The position numbers were made by a program, and so were the translations under genes. DNA of 64,000 bases from JAWKRB01 sp041389885. GTDB taxonomy: Bacteria; Myxococcota_A; Polyangia; Polyangiales; Ga0077539. Positions 53,763 to 63,763 of the stretch are shown here, piece by piece; positions within the stretch are counted from its first letter, which is position 1, and each line of letters begins with the position of its first letter. Under the pieces are notes generated by a model. It was not told the DNA's origin. It did no database searches and saw only the letters and a program-made list of their open reading frames with translations. Location of the stretch: NCBI GenBank assembly GCA_041389885.1, contig JAWKRB010000008.1, positions 1-64,000 on the forward strand, in the 5' to 3' direction.

Positions 53763-55880
53763 ATGGGAAAACTCGCGCGTTCGCTCTCGCCAGCCCTTCT
53801 GATCCTCGGCGCATGCGCGTCGTCCCCGCGCCCCGCCGTCCCGGTGGCCCCGGCGGCGACGGCGCCCGCGCGCGTCGACGGCGCCAACGTCTCGCTGCTC
53901 CAGCGCGCCCTCGATGAGACCCCGCCGAGGCCCACCGACGCGGCGTACCGCGCGCTCCGAGGCCGCGTCGCGGCGTACCTCTCGCAGCGCGCCCTCGACG
54001 CCGCGCACACCGGCGACTACGACCGCGCGCTGACCCTGCTCCGCGAGGCGCTGCACCCCTACGGCGCCGAGGAGCTCAACGGCGAGGTGCTCCCCGACGT
54101 CATGGGCGACGCCGCGCGCGCCCTCGTGCGCCATTTCGCGCCCCGCGGCGACGAGGCCCACACCCTCGTGGGCGCGCGGATCCTCTCGTCGCTCGAGCAC
54201 CCCGACCCCGCGGGACGCGCGACCTGGACCCGCGTCGTCGAGTGGGGCACCCGCAACCGCTCGGAGTTTCAGCGCCCCTGGGTGCGCGAGGGCGAGCTCT
54301 CGGGCGTCTTCGTCGAGGTCGCCCGCACCATCCCCGCGCGCGACGTGCTCGACCTGGCCTCGGAGCACCTCGCCTCCTGGCGCCGCGAGGCCAGCGAGGC
54401 GCGGGCGCTCGCGGTCGGGCAGCGGTTGAATCACGAGGAGTCGCGGTGGCTCCGCATGGCCGCGCAGCGGCCGGTGCTCGACACGGCGATGGCGTACCTC
54501 CGCGTGGGCGACGTGCGCTCGGCGGCGAACCAGGTGCGGGCCCTCGGCGCGGCGGTCGACCTGGCCGACGACCTCGGCGCCCTCGCCGCGGGAGAGGGCG
54601 GCGCCGCGGCCCTGGGCGCCCTCGCCGAGCGCTTCGAGCGCACCGACGTCACCGTCATGGCCGGGCTCTGCCGCCTCGGGCGCCGGAACTACCCCGACGA
54701 CCTTCGCTTCGCGCGCTGCCTCGCGGCCACCGCGGCCCGCGTCGACGACTTCGGCCTCGCGAGCGCGCACCTCGACGCCGCCGTGCGCCTCGGGGAGCGA
54801 GACCAGACGATCCTCCGCGCCGCGATCGAGGCCACCGCGCTCTGGATGCGCCACGAGATCGGCTCCGACGACATCTCCGCGGGGCGCGCGGCCTACGCCC
54901 GAACCCAGGAGCTCCTCGGCCGCTGGGCGACGCGCTACGAGGGTCAGAACCCTCCCCTCGGCGTCGGCGACCTCGAGACCATGGCCGCCGACCTGGAATT
55001 CGCCGGCGGCAACCTCGCCGAGGCGCGCGCGCACCTGCGCCTCGCCACGCAGGCGACGCCCCCCTCCCGCGACGGGTACTTCACCCTCGCCGAGGCGGCG
55101 TGGCGCGTGGGCGAGCACGCCGAGGCGCGGAGGCTCCTCGACGAGGGCGTGCGCCTGCCCCTGCGACCCACCGAGAGCGACTCGCTCTTTCGCCCGCTCT
55201 TCTTGCTGCGCACGGCGCTGGTCACCAAGGACGCGGGCGACACCGACGCCGCCCACCAGATGCTCCAGCAGGCGAGCGAGGCCTTCGAGGCCCTCGGGCG
55301 CAGCAGCCAGGGTCCGCAGCTCGCGCGGGTGCTCCTCCAGCGCGCGCAGATCGCAGACTCGCTCGGCGACGCGACGGCGGCGTCGGAGCACCTCCGCGCG
55401 GCGCTGACCGCGGCGCCCGACGACCAGGACGTCGCGGCCCGCGCGGTGACCTTCGCCCTCGCCCGCGGCCGCTGGGCCGACGCCCGCGCGCTCTCGGTGC
55501 GCGCCCGCGCGCAGCTCACCCTCGACCGCAACTGGCAGGTGTATTTCGCCCTCTGGACCACCATCGCCTCGCGCATGGAGGGCGCGCCCGACAGCGGCGC
55601 CCGCGGGGCCCTCGAGGCCATCGCCCGCGACGCTGGCGAGCAGTCGGCGTGGACCGCGCGCATCGCGCAGCGCTACGTCGGCGGCATCGACCGCGACGCG
55701 CTCTTTCGCTACGCGCGCACGCCGGGTCAGCGCTGCGAGGCGCACTTCTACGAGGCGATGCTCCGCCGCGCCGAGGGCGACGCCGCGGGCGCGACCGAAG
55801 ACCTCAGGGCCACCGTGGCGACGAACGTGCTGCGCTACTTCGAGTACGAGCTCGCCTGGGAGATGCTCCGGCGCCCGTAG
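53763..55880 (+). CDS. TPR-repeat lipoprotein
   Basis: This 705-residue protein starts at ATG 53763 with a lipobox (LILGAC). The rest is helical repeat, rich in Ala, Arg and Leu, with TPR-like spacing (for example LEFAGGNLAEARAHLRLATQ and DTDAAHQMLQQASEAFEAL). No catalytic motif is seen. TPR lipoproteins usually scaffold envelope complexes. It follows the FAM20-like gene by 76 bases, a gap that contains the palindrome CCCGGCGCCGGG (53694-53705). Confidence 0.8.
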   Translation: MGKLARSLSPALLILGACASSPRPAVPVAPAATAPARVDGANVSLLQRALDETPPRPTDAAYRALRGRVAAYLSQRALDAAHTGDYDRALTLLREALHPYGAEELNGEVLPDVMGDAARALVRHFAPRGDEAHTLVGARILSSLEHPDPAGRATWTRVVEWGTRNRSEFQRPWVREGELSGVFVEVARTIPARDVLDLASEHLASWRREASEARALAVGQRLNHEESRWLRMAAQRPVLDTAMAYLRVGDVRSAANQVRALGAAVDLADDLGALAAGEGGAAALGALAERFERTDVTVMAGLCRLGRRNYPDDLRFARCLAATAARVDDFGLASAHLDAAVRLGERDQTILRAAIEATALWMRHEIGSDDISAGRAAYARTQELLGRWATRYEGQNPPLGVGDLETMAADLEFAGGNLAEARAHLRLATQATPPSRDGYFTLAEAAWRVGEHAEARRLLDEGVRLPLRPTESDSLFRPLFLLRTALVTKDAGDTDAAHQMLQQASEAFEALGRSSQGPQLARVLLQRAQIADSLGDATAASEHLRAALTAAPDDQDVAARAVTFALARGRWADARALSVRARAQLTLDRNWQVYFALWTTIASRMEGAPDSGARGALEAIARDAGEQSAWTARIAQRYVGGIDRDALFRYARTPGQRCEAHFYEAMLRRAEGDAAGATEDLRATVATNVLRYFEYELAWEMLRRP

Positions 55881-55886
55881 CCCCGC

Positions 55887-56291
55887 TCAGCGCGGCACCT
55901 GGAGGAAGAGCGACTGCGACGCCTCCCCCGCCGGGGTGATCTGGTAGATGTTCAGCACGTCGCCCCGCTGCACCGCGCGCACCGTGGCGCCGTCGCGCTG
56001 AGGCGCGAGGATGACCCGCCACGAGCCGTCGGCCAGCGCCCGCGCGCCCGACACCAGGGCCTCGCCGCGCGCGCCGAGGCTGTCGGGGTTGGTGTCTTCG
56101 ACGAGCACCATCGCGCCGGCCATCGCCGTGCCCGCGAGGCGCACCGAGACGCCGCCGTTCGGGCACTCCGCGGGGTCGCACACGATCACCTCCTGCACCG
56201 CCGCGCTCGGAGGCGGCACCGGCAGCGAGCGGGTGAGGCACCCCAGGCTCGCCAGGACCACTGCGACAAGCGCGCGTCGGTGCGGGATCAC
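55887..56291 (-). CDS. small exported lipoprotein
   Basis: This 134-residue protein starts at GTG 56291 and has a lipobox (LASLGC). The mature part has a Cys pair (VIVCDPAECPNG) and beta-rich segments (VRLAGTAMAGAMVLVED, ADGSWRVILAPQRDG). This pattern resembles Ig-like or carboxypeptidase-regulatory-like domains. Function is unknown. It converges with the TPR lipoprotein gene with a gap of 6 bases. Confidence 0.6.
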   Translation of the reverse strand: MIPHRRALVAVVLASLGCLTRSLPVPPPSAAVQEVIVCDPAECPNGGVSVRLAGTAMAGAMVLVEDTNPDSLGARGEALVSGARALADGSWRVILAPQRDGATVRAVQRGDVLNIYQITPAGEASQSLFLQVPR

Positions 56292-56413
56292 AGCGAAGGT
56301 TCATAGCACCTCGCGTGCCGCGCTCCCACCGCGGCCCCGTGCGATCGGTCGCGCGCGCGTCGCCAACCCGCGGGGCGGAGCGCCAACCCGCGTTGTCATC
56401 GCCGACGGTCGCG

Positions 56414-58066
56414 TCAGGGCTGCACCTCGAGCTCGACGCGGGCGAGGAGCTGCCTGCGGGCCTCCATCTCGTCGTCGGCGTAGAGCCCCTCGGCGGACTG
56501 GAGCGTGAGCTCGCGCGTGGCCCCACTCGCGGGGTCGCGCACGGCGAGGCTGAGCACGCCGTCGCGGGCGACCTTGAGCAGCACGTCGAGGGGCGCTCCG
56601 TCGGGGAGGGCGGCGTCGAGGGCGATCTCGTAGCGCCCCAGGGGCGTGGCGTCGGCGAGGGACCTGCCCTCGAGCACCTCGACGGGCAGCACCCGCGCGC
56701 CGCCGCGCTTGCGAAAGGTCCGCCTCCCCTCGAAGGGGACCGCCGTGCGCGCCGGCACCAGCACCGCCAGCGTCTCGCGCCGCGCGCCGGCCCGCTCGGG
56801 GTCGGGCTCCCGCGCGCGCACCCCGAAGGCGTCGGGGGTCACGCCCCGCCACTCCACGGGCGGCCCCTCTTCGCCCTCGCAGCTCGCGGCGAGGAGCGCG
56901 GCGCCCGCGGCCACCGCCGTCGCGGGGTTCAGCGGCGAGTCCTGGTCGTCGAAGATTCGTACGGCCCGGCCCGCCCGCGACGAGAGCGCCTCCTGCACCG
57001 GGTAGAGCCACGACGAGCCCCCCACCATGAACACCTCGTCGACCTCGGACCACCCCATCGACGCGAGGGCCACCGCCTCGTCCGCGCAGTCGGCCGCGCG
57101 GCTGACCAGCTCGGAGATCCACTGCGACAGCTCCCCGAGGGTGACCCGCACCTCCGCGGGGGGCAGCCGCGCGCCGCCCTCGAGCTCGACGGCCACGGTG
57201 CGCGTCGCCACCCTCGCCATGGGGTTCGGGTCGCTCCCCGCGTGGGCGTTGAGCTGAATCTTCAGCCCCTCGGCCACGCCCAGCAGCGCCTCGCGCGCGC
57301 CCTCCGACAGCGCGTCGAGGGTGATGCCTCCCGCGCCGACGCGCTCGGCGTAGCGGGCCAGCAGCCGCTCGCGCAGCACCTCGTCGACGCCGAGTCCCCC
57401 GAGCTGCACGCCGTACGACGCGATCGCGTCCAGGCGCGTCGCCCCGCCGTCGACCTCGCGGCGCATCACCGTCACGTCGAGGGTGCCGCCGCCGAAATCG
57501 AAGACCGCGAAGGTCGAGCGACGCGCGCCGAAGCGCGCGCCCAGCCCGTAGGCCCACGCCGCCGCGTCGGGCTCGGGGATCAGCGCCGCGCAGCGCAGCC
57601 CCGCGAGGTGCGCGGCCTGCGCGGTGGCCCTGCGCTCGCGGTTTCGAAAGCGCTGCGGGTGCGTCACCACCACGGCGTCGACCGGGGGCAGCGAGGGCGA
57701 GAGCGACGCGCAGCGCGCCACGCCGCGGAGCAGCAGGGCGGAGATGTCCGTCGCCCGCAGGGTCACGCCGCCGAGGCGCCAGGGCGCGCCCAGCATCGGC
57801 CCTCCCGCCGAGCCCACGAGGTTCTTGCTGCCCCGCACCAGCACCACGCCCTCGGGAGGCGCCCCGCGGGCGAGGAGGTCCCGCCAGCGCTCGACCGCGG
57901 CGCGTCCCAGCGAGGCCCGCGGCGCCGAGGGGTCGCGGTCGTCGAGGAGCACCGTCGACGCCAGGGTGACCCCTCCCCGCTCGAGCCCCACGCGAGTGAC
58001 CACGCCGCGACGCGCCACGCCCGCGGCGCAGAAGGTCGTGCCCAGATCGACGCCGTAGTACGCCAT
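56414..58066 (-). CDS. Hsp70-family chaperone-like ATPase
   Basis: This 550-residue protein starts at ATG 58066. It has an actin-like ATPase domain with YGVDLGTTFC (phosphate 1), FAVFDFGGGTLDVTVMRRE (phosphate 2) and VFMVGGSSWLYPVQEAL (adenosine motif). A short C-terminal beta domain (about 420-550) follows. It is shorter than DnaK (about 640) and probably lacks the helical lid. Such proteins are non-canonical Hsp70s. Its start codon overlaps the outermost start of the divergent giant gene, suggesting a linked role. No grpE is adjacent. Confidence 0.9.
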   Translation of the reverse strand: MAYYGVDLGTTFCAAGVARRGVVTRVGLERGGVTLASTVLLDDRDPSAPRASLGRAAVERWRDLLARGAPPEGVVLVRGSKNLVGSAGGPMLGAPWRLGGVTLRATDISALLLRGVARCASLSPSLPPVDAVVVTHPQRFRNRERRATAQAAHLAGLRCAALIPEPDAAAWAYGLGARFGARRSTFAVFDFGGGTLDVTVMRREVDGGATRLDAIASYGVQLGGLGVDEVLRERLLARYAERVGAGGITLDALSEGAREALLGVAEGLKIQLNAHAGSDPNPMARVATRTVAVELEGGARLPPAEVRVTLGELSQWISELVSRAADCADEAVALASMGWSEVDEVFMVGGSSWLYPVQEALSSRAGRAVRIFDDQDSPLNPATAVAAGAALLAASCEGEEGPPVEWRGVTPDAFGVRAREPDPERAGARRETLAVLVPARTAVPFEGRRTFRKRGGARVLPVEVLEGRSLADATPLGRYEIALDAALPDGAPLDVLLKVARDGVLSLAVRDPASGATRELTLQSAEGLYADDEMEARRQLLARVELEVQP

Positions 58067-58151
58067 GCGCGCGCGGGGAGCATCGCACGGCCTGCGGCTT
58101 CTTGGCGTCGACGCCGCCGCCCGGGGTACTCCCCGGGGGCGACAGCGGCCC

Positions 58152-61100
58152 GTGGATCGAACGACCGACGAAGAAGCGTACCTGGAGCTCGACGACGAGC
58201 CCCCGGCGCTCGCCGACCCCACGCCGGAGCTCCCTGCCGTCGGTGAAGACGAGGCCTTTCTCGAGGTGCTCGACGAGGCGCCGGGCGCCGGCCCGCGGGT
58301 GCTCACCGACGACGACCTCGCGGCGGTGAACGCGCTGAGCGACGACGCGCTGCCCCTCCTCGCGGCGCTCTGGCCGGGCCGCCCCGCGCTGCTGCGCGAC
58401 GTGCCTGTCGCGTCGTCGCTCTCGGCGCGCCTCGACGAGCTCCGCCGCGCGCTCAACCAGGTCACCCGGCGCGGACCCGAGTGGCGCGCCCGCGCCGAGG
58501 TCGCCGCCGCCGCCCTCGCCCGGCGCCTCGACGCGATGCCCCAGGGCGCCGCGCTGCTCCCCGCCGCCCTCGCGCAGCTCGAGTCGTGGACCGACCTGCA
58601 GCTCGCCGAGCGGATCCGCGCCGAGTCTGCCTCCGACCGATCGCTGCGCGAGCCCGAGCTCCAGCGCCTGCGCGCGTGGTGCGACGAGCGCGGCGTCGAC
58701 CCGGCGCGCATCGACCTGCTCGCCGAGCGGGCCGGGGTCGCCGCGCACCACGGCGCGAGCGCGGCGTGGACCGCCCTCGACGCGCTGCCCGACGCCCCCC
58801 GCTCCCTCGACGCCGCCGCCCTCGCCCTCGTCGCGCAGCCGGCGCAGGCCGTGGCCGCCCTTCGCGCCGGGGCCCTCAGCGCGTGGCTCCGCGCGAACCG
58901 CGCGCCCGAGGGACTGTGCGAGGTCGCCGACGCCGCCGAGGCCGCGTGCGCGGCGCGCGAGGAGCTCGAAGGCCCCGCGACGGTCGCGGTGTGGTCCCTC
59001 GCGTGGGCGATGGGCCTCGACGGCGCGACGGTGCACGGGCTCCTGGTCACCACCCCCGACACCCTCCGCGCGCACCTGCGGGGCAGGCGCCTCGACGGTC
59101 AGCGCCTCCGCGCCGCGGCCCCGGTGCTCGCGGCCTGGTTCTCGCGCGTCGGAGCCCCCGCCCTCGCCCGCGCCCTCCAGCGCCTCGCCGAGGGCTCCGC
59201 CGAGGAGGAGTCGGTCGCCTGGGCCCTGGGCGAGCCCCTGCGCCTCGGCGATCGCAGCGCCGCAGACCCCGCCCACCTCGCGCGAGAGGTGTTGCAGCGC
59301 AGCGCGTCTCGCCTCGCGGCGGAGCGTCGGCTGCACGACGGCTCCCTAGTCGCCTGGCTCGACGCGCTCCCGGCGCACCGGCGCGACCCGGCCTGGCACG
59401 ACGCCCTGGCCCGCGCCGAGGGCGACCTCGCCCGGCAGGCCGCGTTCTGGCCGGGGATCTACCGCCGCGCACCCAGGGCGCCGCTGCGCCTCCCCCTCGA
59501 CGACGAGGCCCGCCGGACGGTGCGCTTCGAGTCCCCCGCCGACCTCAAGCACCCCGCGCGGGTGGCCGCCGCGTGGGCGCCGCTGCGCGCGGCCTGGCGC
59601 CGGGGCGAGCTCGGCGCCTGGCTGGCCGCCGCGGCCCCCGGCATCGAGCTCGACCAGCGCCCCGAGCTGCCCGAGGACCACGGGCTCCACGCGCTCCTGT
59701 GGTCCCTGGGCGCGTCGATGCTGGTGCTGCCCTGGGGGCGCGCGGGCGCGCCGGCGGTGTCGCCCGACGACCTCGTCGAGCTCTGGCGCCGCGGCCCCGC
59801 GCAGCTCGAATCCCTTCTGCCGCAGGGGATCATCACGCTCTGGCTCCGACGCTTCCACCCCCACGTCGGCGAGCCCGCGGTGGACCTCGAGCTCGTGCTC
59901 GAGCGCTGGGGCGAGCGCCTCGACCTCGGCGAGGCGCCGCCGGGTCACGCCGCGCTCCGGTTGGCGCTGCTGTGCGGCGCGGGGCAGCTCCCCCGCGACC
60001 CGATCCCGAGCTCGACCGAGTCCGCGGTCGCCTGGGAGTCCATCGACGCCGCGGCGCCCGGCGAGGACCGCTGGCGCGAGCTCCCGACCGCCCTGCTGCG
60101 CTCCGGCGCCGCGGTGCTCTGGGCCGCGCGCAAGGCCCCCGCCGCGGGGCTCGTCGCGCGGCGATGGATGCGCGGAGAGCTCGACGACGACGCGACCGTC
60201 CGCGAGCTGGCGCGGTTGGGCGCGCCGGTCCCGAGCCGCGCGCTGCGCGAGGCGCAGGACCGCGAGGCCGCGCGCCGGGAGGCGGCGTCGAGGCGACGCG
60301 CGCTGGAGGACGAGGCCCTGCGCCTGGCCGCGCGCCGTGACGCCGCCCGCGCCGCCCTCGAGCACGAGGTCGACCGCCTCGCCGCCGCGCAGACCTCGGC
60401 GCGCGAGGCCGCCGCCCTGGAGGCCGCGCGCCGCGCCGTCGCGCAGGAGCTCGACGCCCTCCGCGACGACCGGGACCGCGCCCGCGACGCCCTCGCGCAC
60501 GCCCTCGCCCGCGCCGAGGTCGAGCGCGAGGCCGCGGCGTCGACCCGCCGTCGCGAGGCCGCCGAGCTCGAGCTCGCGCGGCAGCTCGCGGCCGCCGAGC
60601 AGCGCGACGCCCTCGCCGCGGCGAGGCGCGAGCGCGACGAGGCCCGCGCCGTGGCCGAGCAGGCGGCGACCTCGCTGCTGGTGCAGGGCGCGAAGCAGCG
60701 GGCCCTCGAGGCCGAGCTCGACGCGGAGGCGGCCCGCCGCCGCCTGGCCGAGGCGCGCCTCGCCGACGCCTCCGTCGACGCCGCGCTCGAAGCGCTGGCG
60801 CGCAAGGACTCCGAGCGCATCGAGGCGCTCCGGCGCCTGCGCGAGGCCGAGGTCGCGCTCCGCGAAGAGGACGCGAAGCGACGGCGCGCGGCGAGGGAGA
60901 TCGAGGCCGAGGCCGCCCGCGCGTCAGAGCGCGCGAGGCAGTCGCTCGAGGAGGCGCGGGCCGTCGAGGCCGAGGCGCGCGCGCAGGAGCAGCAGCGCGC
61001 CGAGGAGCTTCGTCGGTACGATGAGGCCGTCGAGGCCGAGGCCCGAGACGCCGCGGCGAGGGAGGCGCGCCGGGCGCAGGAGGCCGCCGCCGAGGCCGAG

Positions 61101-63062
61101 GCCGCGCGCCGCACCCTGGAGCGCCGCGAGGAGGAGATCGCCCGCGCGTGGTCCGAAGCGCGCCGCGCCGCCGAGCAGGAGATCGAGCGGCTCACCGACG
61201 CGCTGCGCGGCGTCGAGACCGAGGCGAAGGCGCTGGAGCTCCCTGAAGAGCCGGGCCCCGCCGAGGACCCCTTCGCGGCGCTCGCGGGCGCCCTCGAAGA
61301 AGAGGGCGAGGGCGTCGACGACATCGGCCTCGACGACGAGCTCCTCGACCTCGACGCCCCTCGGCGGGAGTACGCCCTGGACCTCCTCGCGGAGTCCTAT
61401 GAGGCCAGCGACGAGGCGTCGCTCGAGCGCCTCCGCGCGGCGGTGGACCGCTGGGCCAGGCGCCGCCCCGGGCACCCCTGGGCCGACCTCGCGAGCCGCA
61501 TGAAGCCTCGCGCGGTGGAGATGATCCCCGCGTTCGAGGTGCACGTCACCACGCGCTTCGAGGCGCGCGCGTGCGCGGAGTGGACGGGCGACGCCGAGGG
61601 CGCGCTGCCCGTGCCCGGCGAGGCCCGCGGCGCCGACGGCGGCCTCGACCCCTGGGCCCTGGAGCTGCCTCCGTCAGACCCCTGGATCCCCTGGGAGGCG
61701 CAGATCCCCCTCGACCTCCCCGCGACCGAGACTCCCTGCGCGGTCTGCGCGCAGCTCGCGACGCCGGGTCGCGCCCCCTGCGCGAGCTGCGACGCGCGCG
61801 GCACCACGGCCTGCGCGCGGTGCGAGGGGTGGGGTCGGGTGACGTGCCCTCGCTGCGTCGGCGGCGGAGAGGTCGCGACCCCGAGCGGCACCGAGCGCTG
61901 CCCGCGCTGCGAGGGCCGCCGCACGATCGTGTGCGAGGGATGCGCGCTGGGGCGGGTCCCTTGCGCCGCGTGCGAGGGCGAGGCGTCGGTCCCCTGCGCC
62001 GCGTGCGAGGGCCGCGGCGCGCGACGGATCGCGCAGGCGCTCCGGGTGAGCTCGATGCCGGTGACGGCGCTGAGCGTGGTGGCCCTGGGGGTCCCCGCCG
62101 AGGTGCGCGCCGAGGTCCGCGCCCGCGACGCCGAGAGCGCGCCGGTGGTCTACGTGGAGGCCGCGGAGATCGACATCGCCGAGGTCGTGCGAGAGATCCC
62201 GCACCGCGCGCTGGCCGAGGCGGTGGGCGTCGCCCTGGCCGCCGAGCGCGACGGCGCCGACGGGGGGCGCCGACCCACGCGCCAGCGGCTCGTGGTGCGG
62301 CGGTATCCGGTCTGGCGCGCCGAGGTCGAGGTCGAGGGTCGCGCGCACACGCTCTGGGCGCACGGCGCGCGGGCGGAGGTCTTCACGGACGACTCGCCGC
62401 TCACGCGCTGGCTCGACGAGCGGGTCGCCGAGGCGCGCGAGGCCCTCGGCCGGGACGACCTCGCGACGGCGGCCGACCGCCTCCTCTGGGTGATGGCCGC
62501 GGACCTCGACCACGCCGGCGCGCGCGAGGCCGCCCGCGCGCTCGGGGAGCACGTGCGCGCCCAGGCCCTCCGCGGCGAGCTCTTCGAGGCGCGCGAGAGC
62601 GCGACGCGCGCCGCCGCGCTGCGCTGGCCAGAGTGCCTCGGGCCCCTCGCCGAGGCGGAGCGCATCCTCGGCCGGCGCCTCTCGCAGCGCGCGAGCTGGA
62701 CCATCGTCGACGAGGCCCGCGCGGCGCTGGAGCGCGACCGGCTGGAGCGCTGCGCCGACCGCCTCCGGGAGCTCGGGGCGGCGGAGCCCGAGCACCCCGA
62801 CGGCGCCGAACTCGCTGCGGCGCTTGGGGTGAAGCTCGCGAAGCTGACCCGCGCGCGCATCGCGCGGGGTGAGCTGGCCGAGGCCGCGGCGCAGCTCGAG
62901 TCGGTCTCCGCGCTGCCCTTTCCTCAGGCCGCCGCCGCGCTGTCGAGCGCCCGCGCCGAGCTGGCCGCGGCGAGGCGTCGCGCCGCCCTGCGCGCGGCGG
63001 CGCCCTGGGGCGTCGCGGCGGCGGCGGTGCTCGCGCTGCTGCTCACGCTGCTGTCGCGGTGA
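58152..63062 (+). CDS. giant coiled-coil protein with DnaJ-like zinc-finger region and C-terminal membrane helix
   Basis: This 1636-residue protein is read from GTG 58152. ATG 58065 is upstream but overlaps the Hsp70 start, so it is less likely. The first about 690 residues are helical and unrecognised. Residues about 697-1033 are a long Glu/Arg/Ala coiled coil. Residues about 1195-1293 hold eight CxxC pairs (CAVC, CASC, CARC, CPRC, CPRC, CEGC, CAAC, CAAC), a DnaJ-type zinc-finger pattern of about four sites. A C-terminal part with possible TPR units and a final membrane helix (VAAAAVLALLLTLL) ends it. It has no J domain (only an isolated HPD in the C-terminal helices). It may be a partner of the adjacent Hsp70. 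Confidence 0.8.
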   Translation: MDRTTDEEAYLELDDEPPALADPTPELPAVGEDEAFLEVLDEAPGAGPRVLTDDDLAAVNALSDDALPLLAALWPGRPALLRDVPVASSLSARLDELRRALNQVTRRGPEWRARAEVAAAALARRLDAMPQGAALLPAALAQLESWTDLQLAERIRAESASDRSLREPELQRLRAWCDERGVDPARIDLLAERAGVAAHHGASAAWTALDALPDAPRSLDAAALALVAQPAQAVAALRAGALSAWLRANRAPEGLCEVADAAEAACAAREELEGPATVAVWSLAWAMGLDGATVHGLLVTTPDTLRAHLRGRRLDGQRLRAAAPVLAAWFSRVGAPALARALQRLAEGSAEEESVAWALGEPLRLGDRSAADPAHLAREVLQRSASRLAAERRLHDGSLVAWLDALPAHRRDPAWHDALARAEGDLARQAAFWPGIYRRAPRAPLRLPLDDEARRTVRFESPADLKHPARVAAAWAPLRAAWRRGELGAWLAAAAPGIELDQRPELPEDHGLHALLWSLGASMLVLPWGRAGAPAVSPDDLVELWRRGPAQLESLLPQGIITLWLRRFHPHVGEPAVDLELVLERWGERLDLGEAPPGHAALRLALLCGAGQLPRDPIPSSTESAVAWESIDAAAPGEDRWRELPTALLRSGAAVLWAARKAPAAGLVARRWMRGELDDDATVRELARLGAPVPSRALREAQDREAARREAASRRRALEDEALRLAARRDAARAALEHEVDRLAAAQTSAREAAALEAARRAVAQELDALRDDRDRARDALAHALARAEVEREAAASTRRREAAELELARQLAAAEQRDALAAARRERDEARAVAEQAATSLLVQGAKQRALEAELDAEAARRRLAEARLADASVDAALEALARKDSERIEALRRLREAEVALREEDAKRRRAAREIEAEAARASERARQSLEEARAVEAEARAQEQQRAEELRRYDEAVEAEARDAAAREARRAQEAAAEAEAARRTLERREEEIARAWSEARRAAEQEIERLTDALRGVETEAKALELPEEPGPAEDPFAALAGALEEEGEGVDDIGLDDELLDLDAPRREYALDLLAESYEASDEASLERLRAAVDRWARRRPGHPWADLASRMKPRAVEMIPAFEVHVTTRFEARACAEWTGDAEGALPVPGEARGADGGLDPWALELPPSDPWIPWEAQIPLDLPATETPCAVCAQLATPGRAPCASCDARGTTACARCEGWGRVTCPRCVGGGEVATPSGTERCPRCEGRRTIVCEGCALGRVPCAACEGEASVPCAACEGRGARRIAQALRVSSMPVTALSVVALGVPAEVRAEVRARDAESAPVVYVEAAEIDIAEVVREIPHRALAEAVGVALAAERDGADGGRRPTRQRLVVRRYPVWRAEVEVEGRAHTLWAHGARAEVFTDDSPLTRWLDERVAEAREALGRDDLATAADRLLWVMAADLDHAGAREAARALGEHVRAQALRGELFEARESATRAAALRWPECLGPLAEAERILGRRLSQRASWTIVDEARAALERDRLERCADRLRELGAAEPEHPDGAELAAALGVKLAKLTRARIARGELAEAAAQLESVSALPFPQAAAALSSARAELAAARRRAALRAAAPWGVAAAAVLALLLTLLSR

Positions 63063-63068
63063 CGGCGC

Positions 63069-63596
63069 TCAAGGCGCGGGGTTCAGCGCGGCGATCACCC
63101 GGTTCAGCCCCGCGGCGCTGACGCGCTCGTGGAGAGCAGCGGCGACGCGTCCCCCGGGGTCGATCACGAAGACCCAGGGCATCTCCACCTCGGGGAGGCC
63201 CAGCGACCGCGCGAAGCTGCCGTCTCGAGAGAGCCAGACGGTGTTCCACCGGGACCTCGGCGTGGAGTCTCGCGCCTGGCTCACGATGGTGTCGGTGGGG
63301 ATGAGCGGGAACAGGTCGAGGGCGACGAAGGTGTACATCCGCGTGCCCTGCGGGACGGCGGCCTCGACGCGCCGCCACCAGGCCGTGAGGTCGGGGCCGA
63401 CGTCCTTGTCGGTCATCGCGAAGACCACGCTCCAGCCGCCCACCAGGTCGCGCTCGGTGCGCGTCGAGCCCGTGAGGTCGTTGACCCTGAAGCTCGGCAT
63501 CCGGGCCCCCACCGAGGGTTCGGCGAACGCGGTGCCAGGGACCGTCGCGGCGAGCGCGAACACGAAGGTAGCCACCCTGCCAAGTCGGTTGAACAT
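63069..63596 (-). CDS. exported thioredoxin-fold protein
   Basis: This 175-residue protein has a signal peptide (MFNRLGRVATFVFALAATVPG). The mature part looks like a TlpA/redoxin fold (VGARMPSFRVNDLTGSTRTE, WSVVFAMTDKDVG, EMPWVFVIDPGGRVAAAL), with the cis-Pro segment intact. The CxxC active site is missing, replaced by AMTDKD, so it cannot be a thiol-disulfide oxidoreductase as such. It may bind or sense instead. It is divergent from the RNase-like gene. Confidence 0.75.
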   Translation of the reverse strand: MFNRLGRVATFVFALAATVPGTAFAEPSVGARMPSFRVNDLTGSTRTERDLVGGWSVVFAMTDKDVGPDLTAWWRRVEAAVPQGTRMYTFVALDLFPLIPTDTIVSQARDSTPRSRWNTVWLSRDGSFARSLGLPEVEMPWVFVIDPGGRVAAALHERVSAAGLNRVIAALNPAP

Positions 63597-63763
63597 AAGC
63601 CTCTCGTCTCCAGCCAGACGTCAATTCGCGCACCTTCAACGTCGGGCGCCACCGTTTTGATGCACCGGGTGCGAATTTTGTTTCGCGGACCGCGGCGGCC
63701 GGCGCCGGGCCGTGGATTTCCTCGCTTGACCGTGGCCCTCGGGGGCGTGCTCCATCGGTGTCC

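Noticed and set aside
58065..58151. ATG 58065 as the start of the giant coiled-coil protein
   Set aside because: It overlaps the Hsp70 start on the other strand and adds a basic, non-conserved-looking stretch. GTG 58152 is the better start, though not proven.
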